The translations under genes were made by a program, and so were the position numbers. DNA of 23,992 nt from Caldilineaceae bacterium (GTDB lineage Bacteria; Chloroflexota; Anaerolineae; Caldilineales; Caldilineaceae): contig JAPKMW010000137.1 of the NCBI GenBank assembly GCA_026645575.1, positions 1 through 23,992 of the forward strand. Reading direction: 5' to 3'. The notes beneath the pieces are model-generated. The model was not told the DNA's origin. It did not search any database and saw only the letters and a list, made by a program, of their open reading frames with translations. Below are positions 1-8,900 of the stretch, one piece after another; the first letter of the stretch is position 1; every line of letters begins with the position of its first letter.

Positions 1-1110
1 CGGGTTTATCATGTGTGAACGTGGGAATAAGATCTCCGCTGACGGCATTCCACACTCGTGCCGTTTTGTCTAAGCTCCAAGTGAGTACACGGCTTTCGTC
101 TTTGTTCCACTGGGCACCATTGACGATGGCATCATGAGCAAAAGTAAGGATAAGTTTTCCACTGTTCGTATCCCAAACCCGTGCCATGTGATCCCAACTC
201 CAAGTAAGAAGACGGTTCTCATCTGAATTCCACTTAATACCTAGAATAGTATCTTCGTGAGCAAAAGTGAAAAGGAGATTGCCACTAACGGCTTCCCAGA
301 GCCGAGCGGTGTTGTCCTCACCCCACGTTAGGATACGGCTTTCACTCTGGTTCCACTGTGCATGATTGACCATGTTCCTATGAGTAAGGGTAAGAAGCAA
401 CTTGCCATCGACAGCATCCCAGACTCGTGCGGTGTTGTCATCACTCCAGGTAAGAATATAGCTTTCGTCCTGATTCCACTGTGCACCCCAAACCGTGCCG
501 TTGTGAGTAAAGGTAAGAAGCAGCTTGCCATCAACAGCATCCCAGACTCGTGCGGTGTTGTCATCACTCCAAGTAAGGATACGGCTTTCGTCCTTGTTCC
601 ACTCTGCACCCCGAACCGTATCTGCATGAGTAAGGGTAAGAAGCAGCGTGCCACTGACGGCATCCCAGACTCGTGCAGTGTTGTCCCAACTCCAAGTAAG
701 GATACGACTTTCGTCCTTGTTCCACTCTGCACCCAAAACGCCACGGTCATGGGTAAGAGTGAGAAGCAACTTGCCATCAACAGCATCCCAGAGCCGTGCA
801 GTGTTGTCCCAACTCCAAGTAAGGATACGGCCTTCGTCCTTGTTCCACTCTGCCTCAACGATTGTACTATCGTGGATAAGGGTAAGGAGCAGCTTGCCAC
901 TGGCCGTATCCCAAACGCGCACCGAGTTGTCATCACTCCAGGTAAGAATACGGCTTTCGTCCTTGTTCCACTGTGCACCCCGAACCGTATCTGCATGAAC
1001 GAGGGTAAGGAGTAGCTTACCACTAACAGCATCCCAGAGCCATGCTGTTTTATCTTCACTCCATGTTAGCAGTTGGCTGTCATCATGATTCCATTGTGCA
1101 CCATTAACCC
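1..1110 (-). repeat. Tandem 123-bp repeats encoding near-identical 41-aa WD40 units
   Basis: About nine consecutive units with a period of exactly 123 bp can be followed; for example TCCACTCTGC recurs at 598 and 721, and a block beginning CGAACCGTATCTGCATGA recurs at 612 and 981, three periods apart. Each unit encodes WN-(D/S)-E-(R)-ILTW-DN-ARVWDAV-GKLLLT. Several units differ at only a few codons, mostly in the stretch just before the WN pair and in the two residues after LTWS. The array continues past base 1. Confidence 0.9.
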
Positions 1111-2932
1111 ACTCTCCATGTATAAGAGAGAAAACAGGCTGAGGGAGCAACGAAGTAAGGGTACTGATGACACTGAATGTAGTATCTGTGTGGCTATAGT
1201 GGTTCGCTTCAATGGCAAGCAGCAAGGCACGCATGGGATTGGATGTGCTTATGAGTTGCGAAGTAGCAGCTAGAGCGCGGGATTGAAATTTATTGGCATT
1301 AGCAATAGCGGTGGCGGCACTGGTGCGAGCGTCGCTTTCGCGTTTGGTGGCCCAGGCGGTGGCGGCGAGGGCTAGGAGGAGGAAGAGGGTGGTGATGATT
1401 GTGGCCCAGCGAAAGCGGCGGGCATTGGTGCGTTCGCGTGTTAGCTCGGCTTGCTGGCGGCTATCACGCTCATGGATGCTCTCTTTTAGATAGGTTTGGG
1501 CGAGCGGGGATTGGAGGGCGATATCGTCTGATGCTTGCAATGCCTCCGCTTCGGCGAGATAGACGCCGGTCAGGAGGAAGTCGGTAGACTGATTGTGGGC
1601 GAGCCATTCGTCTAGACGCAGTTGAAAGCGACCACGTTGCTGGAGATGTTTGCGTTCGGTCTGGATGGCTGTTTGCAACCACGACCAGTTACGGATCAGC
1701 GACTCATGGATAATATCAACGGTCTGCACAACTTCGCCGTTTGCGGCAAGCGATTTTTCGTCTGTACTTAGCAGCCGCTCGTTAGTTAGTTCGCGCACGA
1801 GGCGTTCAATTGCGGCTTGACCACGCGACACCTCAGTAAGGGGACGTGTCCGGCGCACATCCCGATGTTCGTTATCATCCAGCGATACGTCGACCAGATC
1901 GAGGAAGATCTGGCGGATGGTTGTCTTTTCCTCGGCTGAACGTGTAATTGACTTACCGGTCTCATCCTGTTTATTTTGCAACACGGTGTCTGCGCGCTGG
2001 CGAATGGCGTCAGTGAGTGTGCCGTAATGGTCGGTGGTGAGCAGCCCGCCGCGCCAGATCTCCTCCAGGGTCACCTGGAGCAGTGGCAAATAGGCGGCAT
2101 CCTCTGCGGCCGCTTTGGCTAATTGGGTGAGCAGCGCCGACTGCCAGCGTTTTTCAAGCGTGGGGTGACGCGCTTGTAAAGGGCGTTGAATGGCTGTCTC
2201 CAATTGAACGGCACTCATGGCGCGAAGATCAAGGCCCGCCTTGGCCTGTTCATAGAGTGGTTGGTGGACAAAGAGGTCTGGAAGGTAGTCGGCGCGCAGC
2301 GTGGCTATGATGTGCATAGGCAGTAAGCGGAAGGGGGGAAGAGCCGCCAGCAGGGCGAAGAGTGCATCCCGGTGCGCAGGCTCAGACTGGCTAAAGAGTT
2401 CCTCAAATTGGTCAATGAGCAGGAGGGCGATCTGGTTGGCTGGAGGTGAATGGGCAGGCAGCGCGAGTTGATAGGGTGCGGCTGGGGCAAAAGGGCCCGT
2501 GGCTGTTAGGTTTAGGGTATGTAGTGCGCGGGCTAAGGCGGCCAATGGCTTGGCGCCGGGGCGGAAAACGGCCCAGGCCACGGTATAGCCCTGCTGTTGG
2601 TACTGTTGCTCCAGCGTTGGGATGAGGCCAGCTTGGACAAAGGAGGATTTGCCGCTGCCACTGGCGCCGGTGATGAAGAGAAGGGAGCGCTCGTTGCCGG
2701 GGGTGGTAAGCAGGCGCGTCGCCAGCTTGATCTCGTCGTCACGACCAGCATATAGAGCGCGTTCATTATAGGTGAATGATTTCAGCCCCATATAGGGATT
2801 CTGCAGACCGCGCACATCATAGAGATGGTCGCCGGTGTAGACGTTGCCGACAATGTTGGTTTGATCGCCGTAGACGGTTTGGCCAGATAGATCATATTGG
2901 CCGACAGGTTCAGCTGATGGTTGTCGGGTCAC
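1..2932 (-). CDS. nSTAND1 NTPase with one membrane helix and C-terminal WD40 repeats (partial, runs off left edge)
   Basis: The frame is open from a GTG at 2932 to base 1, giving 977 codons with no stop, so the C-terminus lies outside the window. The GTG is chosen because AAGGA sits 6 nt upstream, and because the first in-frame ATG would remove the N-terminal motif shared with the other STAND proteins here (QTNIVGNVYTG, about residues 24-34). Visible domains: the nSTAND1 opening NPYMGLKSF near 45-53; Walker A GASGSGKSS at 89-97; Walker B LLLIDQFEE near 169-177; an arginine-bearing sensor strand IIATLRADYL near 208-217; the HESLIRNW motif near 410-420; one hydrophobic helix near 508-529; then at least nine WD40 repeats from about residue 611. 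In this family the NTPase is a signal-controlled oligomerisation switch and the WD40 propeller binds the trigger. The single helix suggests membrane anchoring. The start lies 12 bp after the CBS-HEPN gene, so the two are probably co-translated. No catalytic effector domain is visible in the part present. Confidence 0.88.
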   Translation of the reverse strand, partial: MTRQPSAEPVGQYDLSGQTVYGDQTNIVGNVYTGDHLYDVRGLQNPYMGLKSFTYNERALYAGRDDEIKLATRLLTTPGNERSLLFITGASGSGKSSFVQAGLIPTLEQQYQQQGYTVAWAVFRPGAKPLAALARALHTLNLTATGPFAPAAPYQLALPAHSPPANQIALLLIDQFEELFSQSEPAHRDALFALLAALPPFRLLPMHIIATLRADYLPDLFVHQPLYEQAKAGLDLRAMSAVQLETAIQRPLQARHPTLEKRWQSALLTQLAKAAAEDAAYLPLLQVTLEEIWRGGLLTTDHYGTLTDAIRQRADTVLQNKQDETGKSITRSAEEKTTIRQIFLDLVDVSLDDNEHRDVRRTRPLTEVSRGQAAIERLVRELTNERLLSTDEKSLAANGEVVQTVDIIHESLIRNWSWLQTAIQTERKHLQQRGRFQLRLDEWLAHNQSTDFLLTGVYLAEAEALQASDDIALQSPLAQTYLKESIHERDSRQQAELTRERTNARRFRWATIITTLFLLLALAATAWATKRESDARTSAATAIANANKFQSRALAATSQLISTSNPMRALLLAIEANHYSHTDTTFSVISTLTSLLPQPVFSLIHGEWVNGAQWNHDDSQLLTWSEDKTAWLWDAVSGKLLLTLVHADTVRGAQWNKDESRILTWSDDNSVRVWDTASGKLLLTLIHDSTIVEAEWNKDEGRILTWSWDNTARLWDAVDGKLLLTLTHDRGVLGAEWNKDESRILTWSWDNTARVWDAVSGTLLLTLTHADTVRGAEWNKDESRILTWSDDNTARVWDAVDGKLLLTFTHNGTVWGAQWNQDESYILTWSDDNTARVWDAVDGKLLLTLTHRNMVNHAQWNQSESRILTWGEDNTARLWEAVSGNLLFTFAHEDTILGIKWNSDENRLLTWSWDHMARVWDTNSGKLILTFAHDAIVNGAQWNKDESRVLTWSLDKTARVWNAVSGDLIPTFTHDKP

Positions 2933-2944
2933 AGGCGTTCCTTC

Positions 2945-4675
2945 TCAGTCCTGGTTGATGGCTGTCACGCGTTCGTGAAAGATCTGATAAAACCGGGGCA
3001 TGGCATCGGCTGCCCAGGTGCGTAATTGAGTTAATTCAGCCGCATTGTCGTCGATCGTGCCAGGATGGTACCAGGCGATGCGCGATGCGCGACGGTCGTC
3101 GAGCCGTTCCCAGCCTAGCTCACCGGCGAGGGCGCCCTCGATGGTTGCACGGTGGGCGGCGAGTTGGTCAAAGATCTGTTTGTTGCGCTCACCGATGCCG
3201 GTGTCAATATAGAGTTCAACACGAAAGCGGTTGCCGCGAGTAAAAGCAAAGACAAATTGGAGGCCGGAGAGACCCTGGCCTGTTGCGACTGCTGCTGTTA
3301 GCCAACTTTGACCATCGGGTGAACCTTTGCGCAACGGAAAATTGCTGTGCTTTTCTAACTCAGCCAACAGCGAACTGAAGAATTGGATATAGGCCCCTTC
3401 GCGCTCGCGTATGCGGGCGAAGGTGACTTGTTCGGCAGGCATGTTGATTTGGGCTGTACGCCAGCCCGCTGCCAGCCACTGCCGGGCATGGGCGTGGCCC
3501 TGGCCGTCGTTTGACCACCAGGCGCGATGGCGGCGCGCAGAGGCCGGCAAGTCGGCGCCAATGATGCCTTCAACGGCGGCAAAGGTGAGTGATAGACGAT
3601 CCTTTTCGCCGGGCTGATTTTGCAGATGGAGGGCTAATGGAGCATAGCGGCCCTCATTCTCGCCCACTTCGTCCTGGTATGGGGTGGCCAAAGGTGGTAC
3701 AGGTGGCGCTACCGTATAGGTGACGGCTGCTTCGCGTAAAACCCGTTGTGTAGGGGCGACGGTGGCCACGGCTTGAGGCCAGTCGACGCGAAAGCTGGGT
3801 TGATGTTGCTGTAACCATCTTACACAGAAGCGTAACTGATTGCGTTGCGTGGCAGAAAGCTCGCCACGAAAGTGGGCCAACTGGTTACGGGTCTTGCGGA
3901 CGCCATCCAACAAGGTACGCACGGCGTTGCGTTCTAATTGCAGCGTCGGGCCAACCTGCGCCCAGGAGATGTCATGGAGGAGCAGTTCAATAAAGTCATT
4001 CAGGCTCAACTGCTCGAAGGATTTTGCCTTTGTCGGTGGGGAGAGCTTGTCAAAGGTGGCGTTCACTGCGCCATCATCCACCGTAGCGGCTAGCTCCGGT
4101 TGGCTAATTTTGCCCAGATACTGCTTGATCGCCTGTTTGTAACGCTGAAGGAGCGAGGGTCGCTGGTCTGTGAGCCGGGCAATGGTTTGCTCAAGGAGTG
4201 ATGGATCGTTGGCGGTGGTCGGGCCTTGAAAGGTGGCCTGGATCATGTCCTTCAGGGTGCCCTCAATATCTTCGACGAGCATGAGGTCTTCGGCGCGCCG
4301 ACGGAAATACTCGGTGGAGTCATAGGTGGTGACGATGCCGATGAGGCGCTTTTCACGGTTGACGATGAGGACGGCATAGCGGTCTTGCAGGCGGTCAAGT
4401 AAGTCAAAGAGGTCGTCGTCGGCGACGAAGGTTGCGGCTTTGACGAGGGCATGGGAGACGCGCAGAGCATCAATACCGGCAGTGAAGTTGCTGACGGCCT
4501 CGACAGTGGATTGATAGGTCACCATGCCCAGTGGACGCTCTTCGGCATCGACGACGGGGAGTTGGCTATACTCTTTCTCGGTCATGATGGCGATGGCGTC
4601 AGTTAGGCGGTCATCCGGGCGTACAACGGATGGGGTGCCACGCCCCTGGAGTAGATTTTGAATTGGATATGGCAT
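2945..4675 (-). CDS. CBS-CBS / HEPN-like / DUF7662-like / DUF4268-like fusion protein
   Basis: A 576-aa soluble protein with no signal peptide or membrane segment. The ATG at 4675 has GAGG 7 nt upstream. Two CBS domains occupy about 11-60 (LPVVDAEERPLGMVT) and 72-125 (AVLIVNREKRLIGIVTTYDS); paired CBS domains usually bind adenosine nucleotides and act as regulators. A helical region at about 215-295 carries RNQLAH at 263-268, which fits the R-x4-H signature of HEPN RNases. Residues about 345-421 (LTFAAVEGIIGADLP, then ARRHRAWWSND and LAAGWR) resemble DUF7662. Residues about 428-575 (FRVELYIDTG, NKQIFDQL, GWERLDDRRASRIA) resemble DUF4268. The gene has its own candidate promoter and is followed after 12 bp by the WD40 STAND gene. 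RNase activity gated by nucleotide binding is inferred from the fusion; the HEPN call rests on one motif in a helical context. DUF names are from memory of family patterns. Confidence 0.8.
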   Translation of the reverse strand: MPYPIQNLLQGRGTPSVVRPDDRLTDAIAIMTEKEYSQLPVVDAEERPLGMVTYQSTVEAVSNFTAGIDALRVSHALVKAATFVADDDLFDLLDRLQDRYAVLIVNREKRLIGIVTTYDSTEYFRRRAEDLMLVEDIEGTLKDMIQATFQGPTTANDPSLLEQTIARLTDQRPSLLQRYKQAIKQYLGKISQPELAATVDDGAVNATFDKLSPPTKAKSFEQLSLNDFIELLLHDISWAQVGPTLQLERNAVRTLLDGVRKTRNQLAHFRGELSATQRNQLRFCVRWLQQHQPSFRVDWPQAVATVAPTQRVLREAAVTYTVAPPVPPLATPYQDEVGENEGRYAPLALHLQNQPGEKDRLSLTFAAVEGIIGADLPASARRHRAWWSNDGQGHAHARQWLAAGWRTAQINMPAEQVTFARIREREGAYIQFFSSLLAELEKHSNFPLRKGSPDGQSWLTAAVATGQGLSGLQFVFAFTRGNRFRVELYIDTGIGERNKQIFDQLAAHRATIEGALAGELGWERLDDRRASRIAWYHPGTIDDNAAELTQLRTWAADAMPRFYQIFHERVTAINQD

Positions 4676-4730
4676 CGGTTTGCCTCATTTCTTTTCACAT
4701 GGGCGCCATTGTGGCCCTAACTTTGCTATT

Positions 4731-4759
4731 ATTATCATCGACTACATATGCTATCACAA
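4731..4759 (-). promoter_or_regulatory. Candidate sigma-70-type promoter for the CBS-HEPN gene
   Basis: Read on the minus strand, TTGTGA (4759-4754) is followed by a 17-bp spacer and GATAAT (4736-4731). These match 4 of 6 and 5 of 6 consensus bases. Transcription would start near 4724, leaving a leader of about 50 nt before the ATG at 4675. It lies in the 131-bp gap after the zinc-finger gene, the largest gap downstream of hsdM. It may split the cluster into two transcription units. Confidence 0.4.
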
Positions 4760-4806
4760 GTTCACTTTCTTTATGTCCGATTGCGTAGGGTTTACCTGCT
4801 GTCGAT

Positions 4807-5910
4807 TCACCAGGCATCGGCGTCGTCGCCATAGTCATCATAGAGAGGGAAGGAGCCGAAGCGTCCGTGTTCGCGGCGTAGGTAGCCGACATATTTGCCG
4901 CCGTCGCGGGCCTCGTAGATGGCGTCTTCAAAGGCTTCTTGCATGGCGGTAGGCGTTGTATCATTCTGCTTAGGTTGATTGTTTGGATAGTTGATTCCCT
5001 TTTTATTTTTACGTGGCTCGGTGTTTGCAGTGTTTTCACTATGATTTTTGCGAATATGACGTTCGAGGTTATGCACTTTGACAAATGCTGCACAGTGAGG
5101 ACACTTGACTAGCCCTTGATTGCCTGGTGCACGACGCAAGGCGGACGCGACTTTGCGAGATGGTTTGTTTGCTCCATTGTGGTCTTCTGCGATATGGCGT
5201 TCGAGACGACTTTGGTGCATCTTCTGTCCGCACTGGGGACATTTTACAAATTCTGAGCTGATGGTGTTCTGTTGAGGTACGGAGATGATTTTCTTTGCCC
5301 CGCTAGCTATATTATGGACTTTTTTAGTGTGTCGATCAAGACGATCTAAGCGAATGTTTTGGCGGCAATGAGGGCATTCTACTAACTCTCTTTTGATGTG
5401 TGTACGAGTAGGGATGGGTGGATGTGTCTTAGTAACGACGGTGGTTGTAGGGCTGAGTGTTTGAGGTGCTACAGCAAGCGCACCATGTACTTTGATGAGA
5501 TGTTCATCAAGATTGAAAATTTTAACCTTTTGACCGCACTGAGGACATGCAATGCGGCGCCGTGCTTCCTTTCGGTTTCGGGCAGGCGTAGCATCTTTTT
5601 GATCAAAGGCCGGCGGATGAATGTTATGGGCGCTTGAGTAATGATGTTGCAGGCGGCTTGATGCTACTTGAGCGCCACAGTGTTCGCAGTATGTGTAGCC
5701 CTGAGGGAGCGTTTTGCTATGGTAATCGGCAATGTGGGCGGCGAGATGCTCGAAGGGTAGAGTAGTAGGGCAGTATGAGCATTGGACCAGGTTGGTGTGC
5801 GGTGATGTGGGCGCCGGCGTTGGTTGTGGGCTGGCAACTGGCGGCGTGTCGGGGTTGGTGGGGCGGGCGAAGCCGCTGACGTAGCCATATTCATCGCAGA
5901 TAAGTTTCAT
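4807..5910 (-). CDS. Six-finger C2H2 zinc-finger protein of unknown function
   Basis: A 367-aa protein whose ATG at 5910 is preceded by a strong GGAGG 8 nt upstream. Six fingers all follow C-x2-C-x11-H-x4-H with a conserved leucine three residues before the first histidine: C44/C47/H59/H64, C75/C78/H90/H95, C122/C125/H137/H142, C179/C182/H194/H199, C224/C227/H239/H244 and C270/C273/H285/H290. Linkers of about 10 to 36 residues are basic and low in complexity. The N-terminal 40 residues end in a proline-rich stretch. The C-terminus (about 322-367) is different: a short helix, a segment around RREHGRFGSFPLYDDYGDD, and an acidic end. Such fingers bind nucleic acid or protein; which applies here cannot be told. 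Bacterial proteins with this many regular C2H2 fingers are uncommon. It sits 73 bp after a giant STAND gene, so a partner, adaptor or effector-delivery role is possible. I do not recognise the full-length family. Confidence 0.85.
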   Translation of the reverse strand: MKLICDEYGYVSGFARPTNPDTPPVASPQPTPAPTSPHTNLVQCSYCPTTLPFEHLAAHIADYHSKTLPQGYTYCEHCGAQVASSRLQHHYSSAHNIHPPAFDQKDATPARNRKEARRRIACPQCGQKVKIFNLDEHLIKVHGALAVAPQTLSPTTTVVTKTHPPIPTRTHIKRELVECPHCRQNIRLDRLDRHTKKVHNIASGAKKIISVPQQNTISSEFVKCPQCGQKMHQSRLERHIAEDHNGANKPSRKVASALRRAPGNQGLVKCPHCAAFVKVHNLERHIRKNHSENTANTEPRKNKKGINYPNNQPKQNDTTPTAMQEAFEDAIYEARDGGKYVGYLRREHGRFGSFPLYDDYGDDADAW

Positions 5911-5915
5911 GATTT

Positions 5916-5974
5916 AATCCTCCAATACACTATTTTTCGAGGGGTAGTGGATACGTTTTTCTGCTACGAGGATT
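5916..5974 (-). promoter_or_regulatory. Inverted repeat that could mask the ribosome binding site of the zinc-finger gene
   Basis: In the minus-strand transcript AATCCTC (5974-5968) is perfectly complementary to GAGGATT (5922-5916), which contains most of the GGAGG ribosome binding site used by the ATG at 5910. The loop would be 45 nt. A 7-bp match in a gap of this size can arise by chance. Confidence 0.25.
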
Positions 5975-5983
5975 CTTTGTTAT

Positions 5984-8900
5984 TTAGCGATATACCTTGG
6001 AAATCTGATGGGCCAGTTTGCGAGTCTCTGGCCAGCCGCTTTTTAGTAAGATGTCGAGTACAGCCAAAAGTGCTGGGCCACAAGCCGGCTCTTGTTGAAA
6101 GATGGCTCTGGGTTCAGACAAGTATTTGTTCACGATTTTCAGAGCTAGATCTACAGCCATTTTCTCATATTGATAGCCGTTGTTGGCTGCAGCGTTTAAT
6201 GCATCGTGGAAGAGTAAGAAGACCTGAACAGGTTCAAGCGGCGTCATAAAGTCAAGAATTTCGAGCATATGGTGAGTTAGCGGGGGTAGCCCCAAATCCG
6301 CCAACAGACGAAGGCTTTGGTGGTGATTGCGCCAAAAATGTTGTACATGCTCTGATGATGGTGGTGAATCGTCACTTGGTGTAGGCGAAATCATTGAGTT
6401 GGCATGGAAAGCGCCGGACAAAAAGAAGAGTTCTCGACCTAAGTCGTTGGCAAGCTTCAGTAGCTCACGTAGCATCTGCTGTTCGGCCTCTGTCGATGTT
6501 TCTTGAGTGCGCTGATTTAGTGCTACTAGGCACTGTTTGCAGGCTTGGCTGGTTGAAGAAATCAAGCGATTGAACAGGTCGACTTGCTTTTGATAAATTT
6601 GGCTCGATGGTTGGCTGTGCTTAATCGATTGGCGCAGGTGGAATGCCAGCGGCCGGACCGAAGTTGCGTGTTCGTATGGGTGGTCGGCGATCTGTAAAAG
6701 GAGAGTCTGGCAAGTTGTGTTTTGATGGAAAAGATATTGATGCAGGTAAATTGCCAGCACCTGACTAATAGCCGGTTCGGACCGTTCAAAGTGGCGGATG
6801 CGACCATCAATCGTTTGCACCAATGGGATAATGCGCTCACCGTGTTGATGCTGGAGATGGTTGAGCGGGTGGAGTAGGGCGTGAAGTATTTGTGGGTGAG
6901 ATTCCGCGGCGACGAACTGTTCAAGGATTTCCCACATAAACTCCGGGAATAGCGGCCCCAGCAAAGGAATACGTTCGGCGACCTGTAATCGAACTGATGG
7001 CGCAGAATCTTTGGATAACCTTCTAATCGCATTGAGTGAGTTATCGTCTGTGCAGTCAGGTAGGGTAGCAAGTTTCAGCAAGCCGCGCGTGGCGTGGATT
7101 CGTGTCGCTGGTCGACTCCAGGAGACGGATTGCTCTGTGTTGTCCGCCACACTGCTTTCACCCAAAGGTTCTGGCCGTTTGGCCGCCGAGAGTAACAGAT
7201 CGCGAAACCAATGGATCACGGCAGGATGGTCTAAAAGGAACGGCCAATCGAGAATGAGCCAAGCCGCTTCGGCTATGGCATCCCAGGCATTGGCTACAAT
7301 CACCGGATGCACCTCTGTCTCCGCTTGAGAATTCAGAATTGTCTGTAATTGATTAATGGCATGGAGTAATGCTTGAACTTGTTCGTTGGAAGGCGAACGG
7401 TGTTGGAGGCTTTCGGCTATTTCTTGAACAGCTTGCTGGGTTGACTGCACAGCTTGATAATCAGGATCGTTAATTGGTATTGCATCCATCGTCTGGTTCG
7501 TGTTACGACCAAACATGGTTTTGAGCCGATCTGCCCTGTTAACCTCTGACCGGCTAACCTCAGCTTGTTTTTGAAGCGTTGCAAGCAGGGAAGCTTTCGC
7601 TTCTTCGCTTACCAGCAGGGCAGGGATTAGGCGAAGCAGGAGATGCACTTGAATATGCTGACCACGTTCTTGGTCTTGGGATGGAAACAGCTTAGGGATC
7701 GAGAGGATGGTCTCTTCGATGCGTTGTCTGTCTTGTGCTTCTAATCGGGGAAAAATGGCCGAGATGAATGCCCCGCTTGCTTCAATCGTGCGGCCATAGG
7801 TCAGAAGAGAGGGCGCCCAGACCAATTCCCGGAGGTCCATTCCCAACATGGCTGGATAGCGAGCAGCGCTTTTCAATAGTCTGCGGACAAGGAGCATGGG
7901 GAGAGTCTGGCCGGCGAGTTCGTCCAGCACCTGCTGGCGAATTTGATTGCCCCGTTCGTCATCAGTTTGTTGGCAGAGAAAGCTGTCGAATGCTTTGAGC
8001 ATGGTGGTTTGGTTATCACGCGTGAATTGATCATCATCGTTATCAGCATGAAACATCGGCTTAGGCGGAAAGCGAACTTTGGTTGCTTTGCCCCGGTAGG
8101 TGAAAAGACCAGTCGTTTCATTAGTTGAGTCAGACCATGGGTGATAATCGTAGTTGTTTAGTACGTCAATAAGAATTTGGGTGCCAAGGGGTGGTGCTTC
8201 CATGAGGATGTGTGTGTATTGCTGGGCAAATTGCCATTGGACAAGGCTATACTGTTGACGCATGGTCGTGGTAAGACTCATAATTTGGCCGCCTACTCTG
8301 ACTTGTTCTTCACGCTCATCAGCAAAGGCAAAGACGGCGATGTATAATTGCCGGGAAAAATCTGGATCGGTAGCGGCGATCAACCCAATAGAGTCGGCAA
8401 CGGGTATAAGCGCGTGATAGCCATGCTCGGCAAGGTGAGCAGGCTCTATCAAGCGGCTGAGAAGCGCTCTGGCGCTGGTTGGCTCGACTTTGTACGTCAC
8501 ACAGACGGCGGTGACGGCTTGGTCGATAAGTTGGATGTTGGCAGGGTGGGCCGTCCAGGCAAATTGAAATAAGGCGCGGGCAGCAGTGCTGATAGGTCGC
8601 CAGTGGAAGTGTTGCCAGTATGCATGCTGTTGAATGAATAGTTGGAGCAACGTGTTGAGGGGATAAACGGTGGTGGGGCGCAACATGGCACTTAGGCGTT
8701 CTGCTACAGTAGACCACAAGGTGTGTTGATTGGTGAGGAGAGCCGGTTCCGCCTCCAGCGAGCCAATCAGGTGGGGTATGACGCGTTCTGCGGCTGCACG
8801 CTCTTGAAGGGATAACCCAGTTAGTGAAGCGAGCAGAGGCTCAAGGTCAGTTATGGTTTTGGCTAGCTCTGCCGCCACGGTTGGGCCAACGGTGCGGCTA

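Noticed and set aside
362..1015. 217-codon repetitive open frame on the plus strand, and a 243-codon alternative minus frame at 328-1059
   Set aside because: Both are out-of-frame readings of the 123-bp WD40 repeats; the correct minus frame is open through the whole region and gives the WD40 consensus.
1..2932. Apparent absence of a long gene at the left end, suggesting a frameshifted pseudogene
   Set aside because: Codon-by-codon reading from the GTG at 2932 shows an uninterrupted frame to base 1; the gene is only cut by the window edge.
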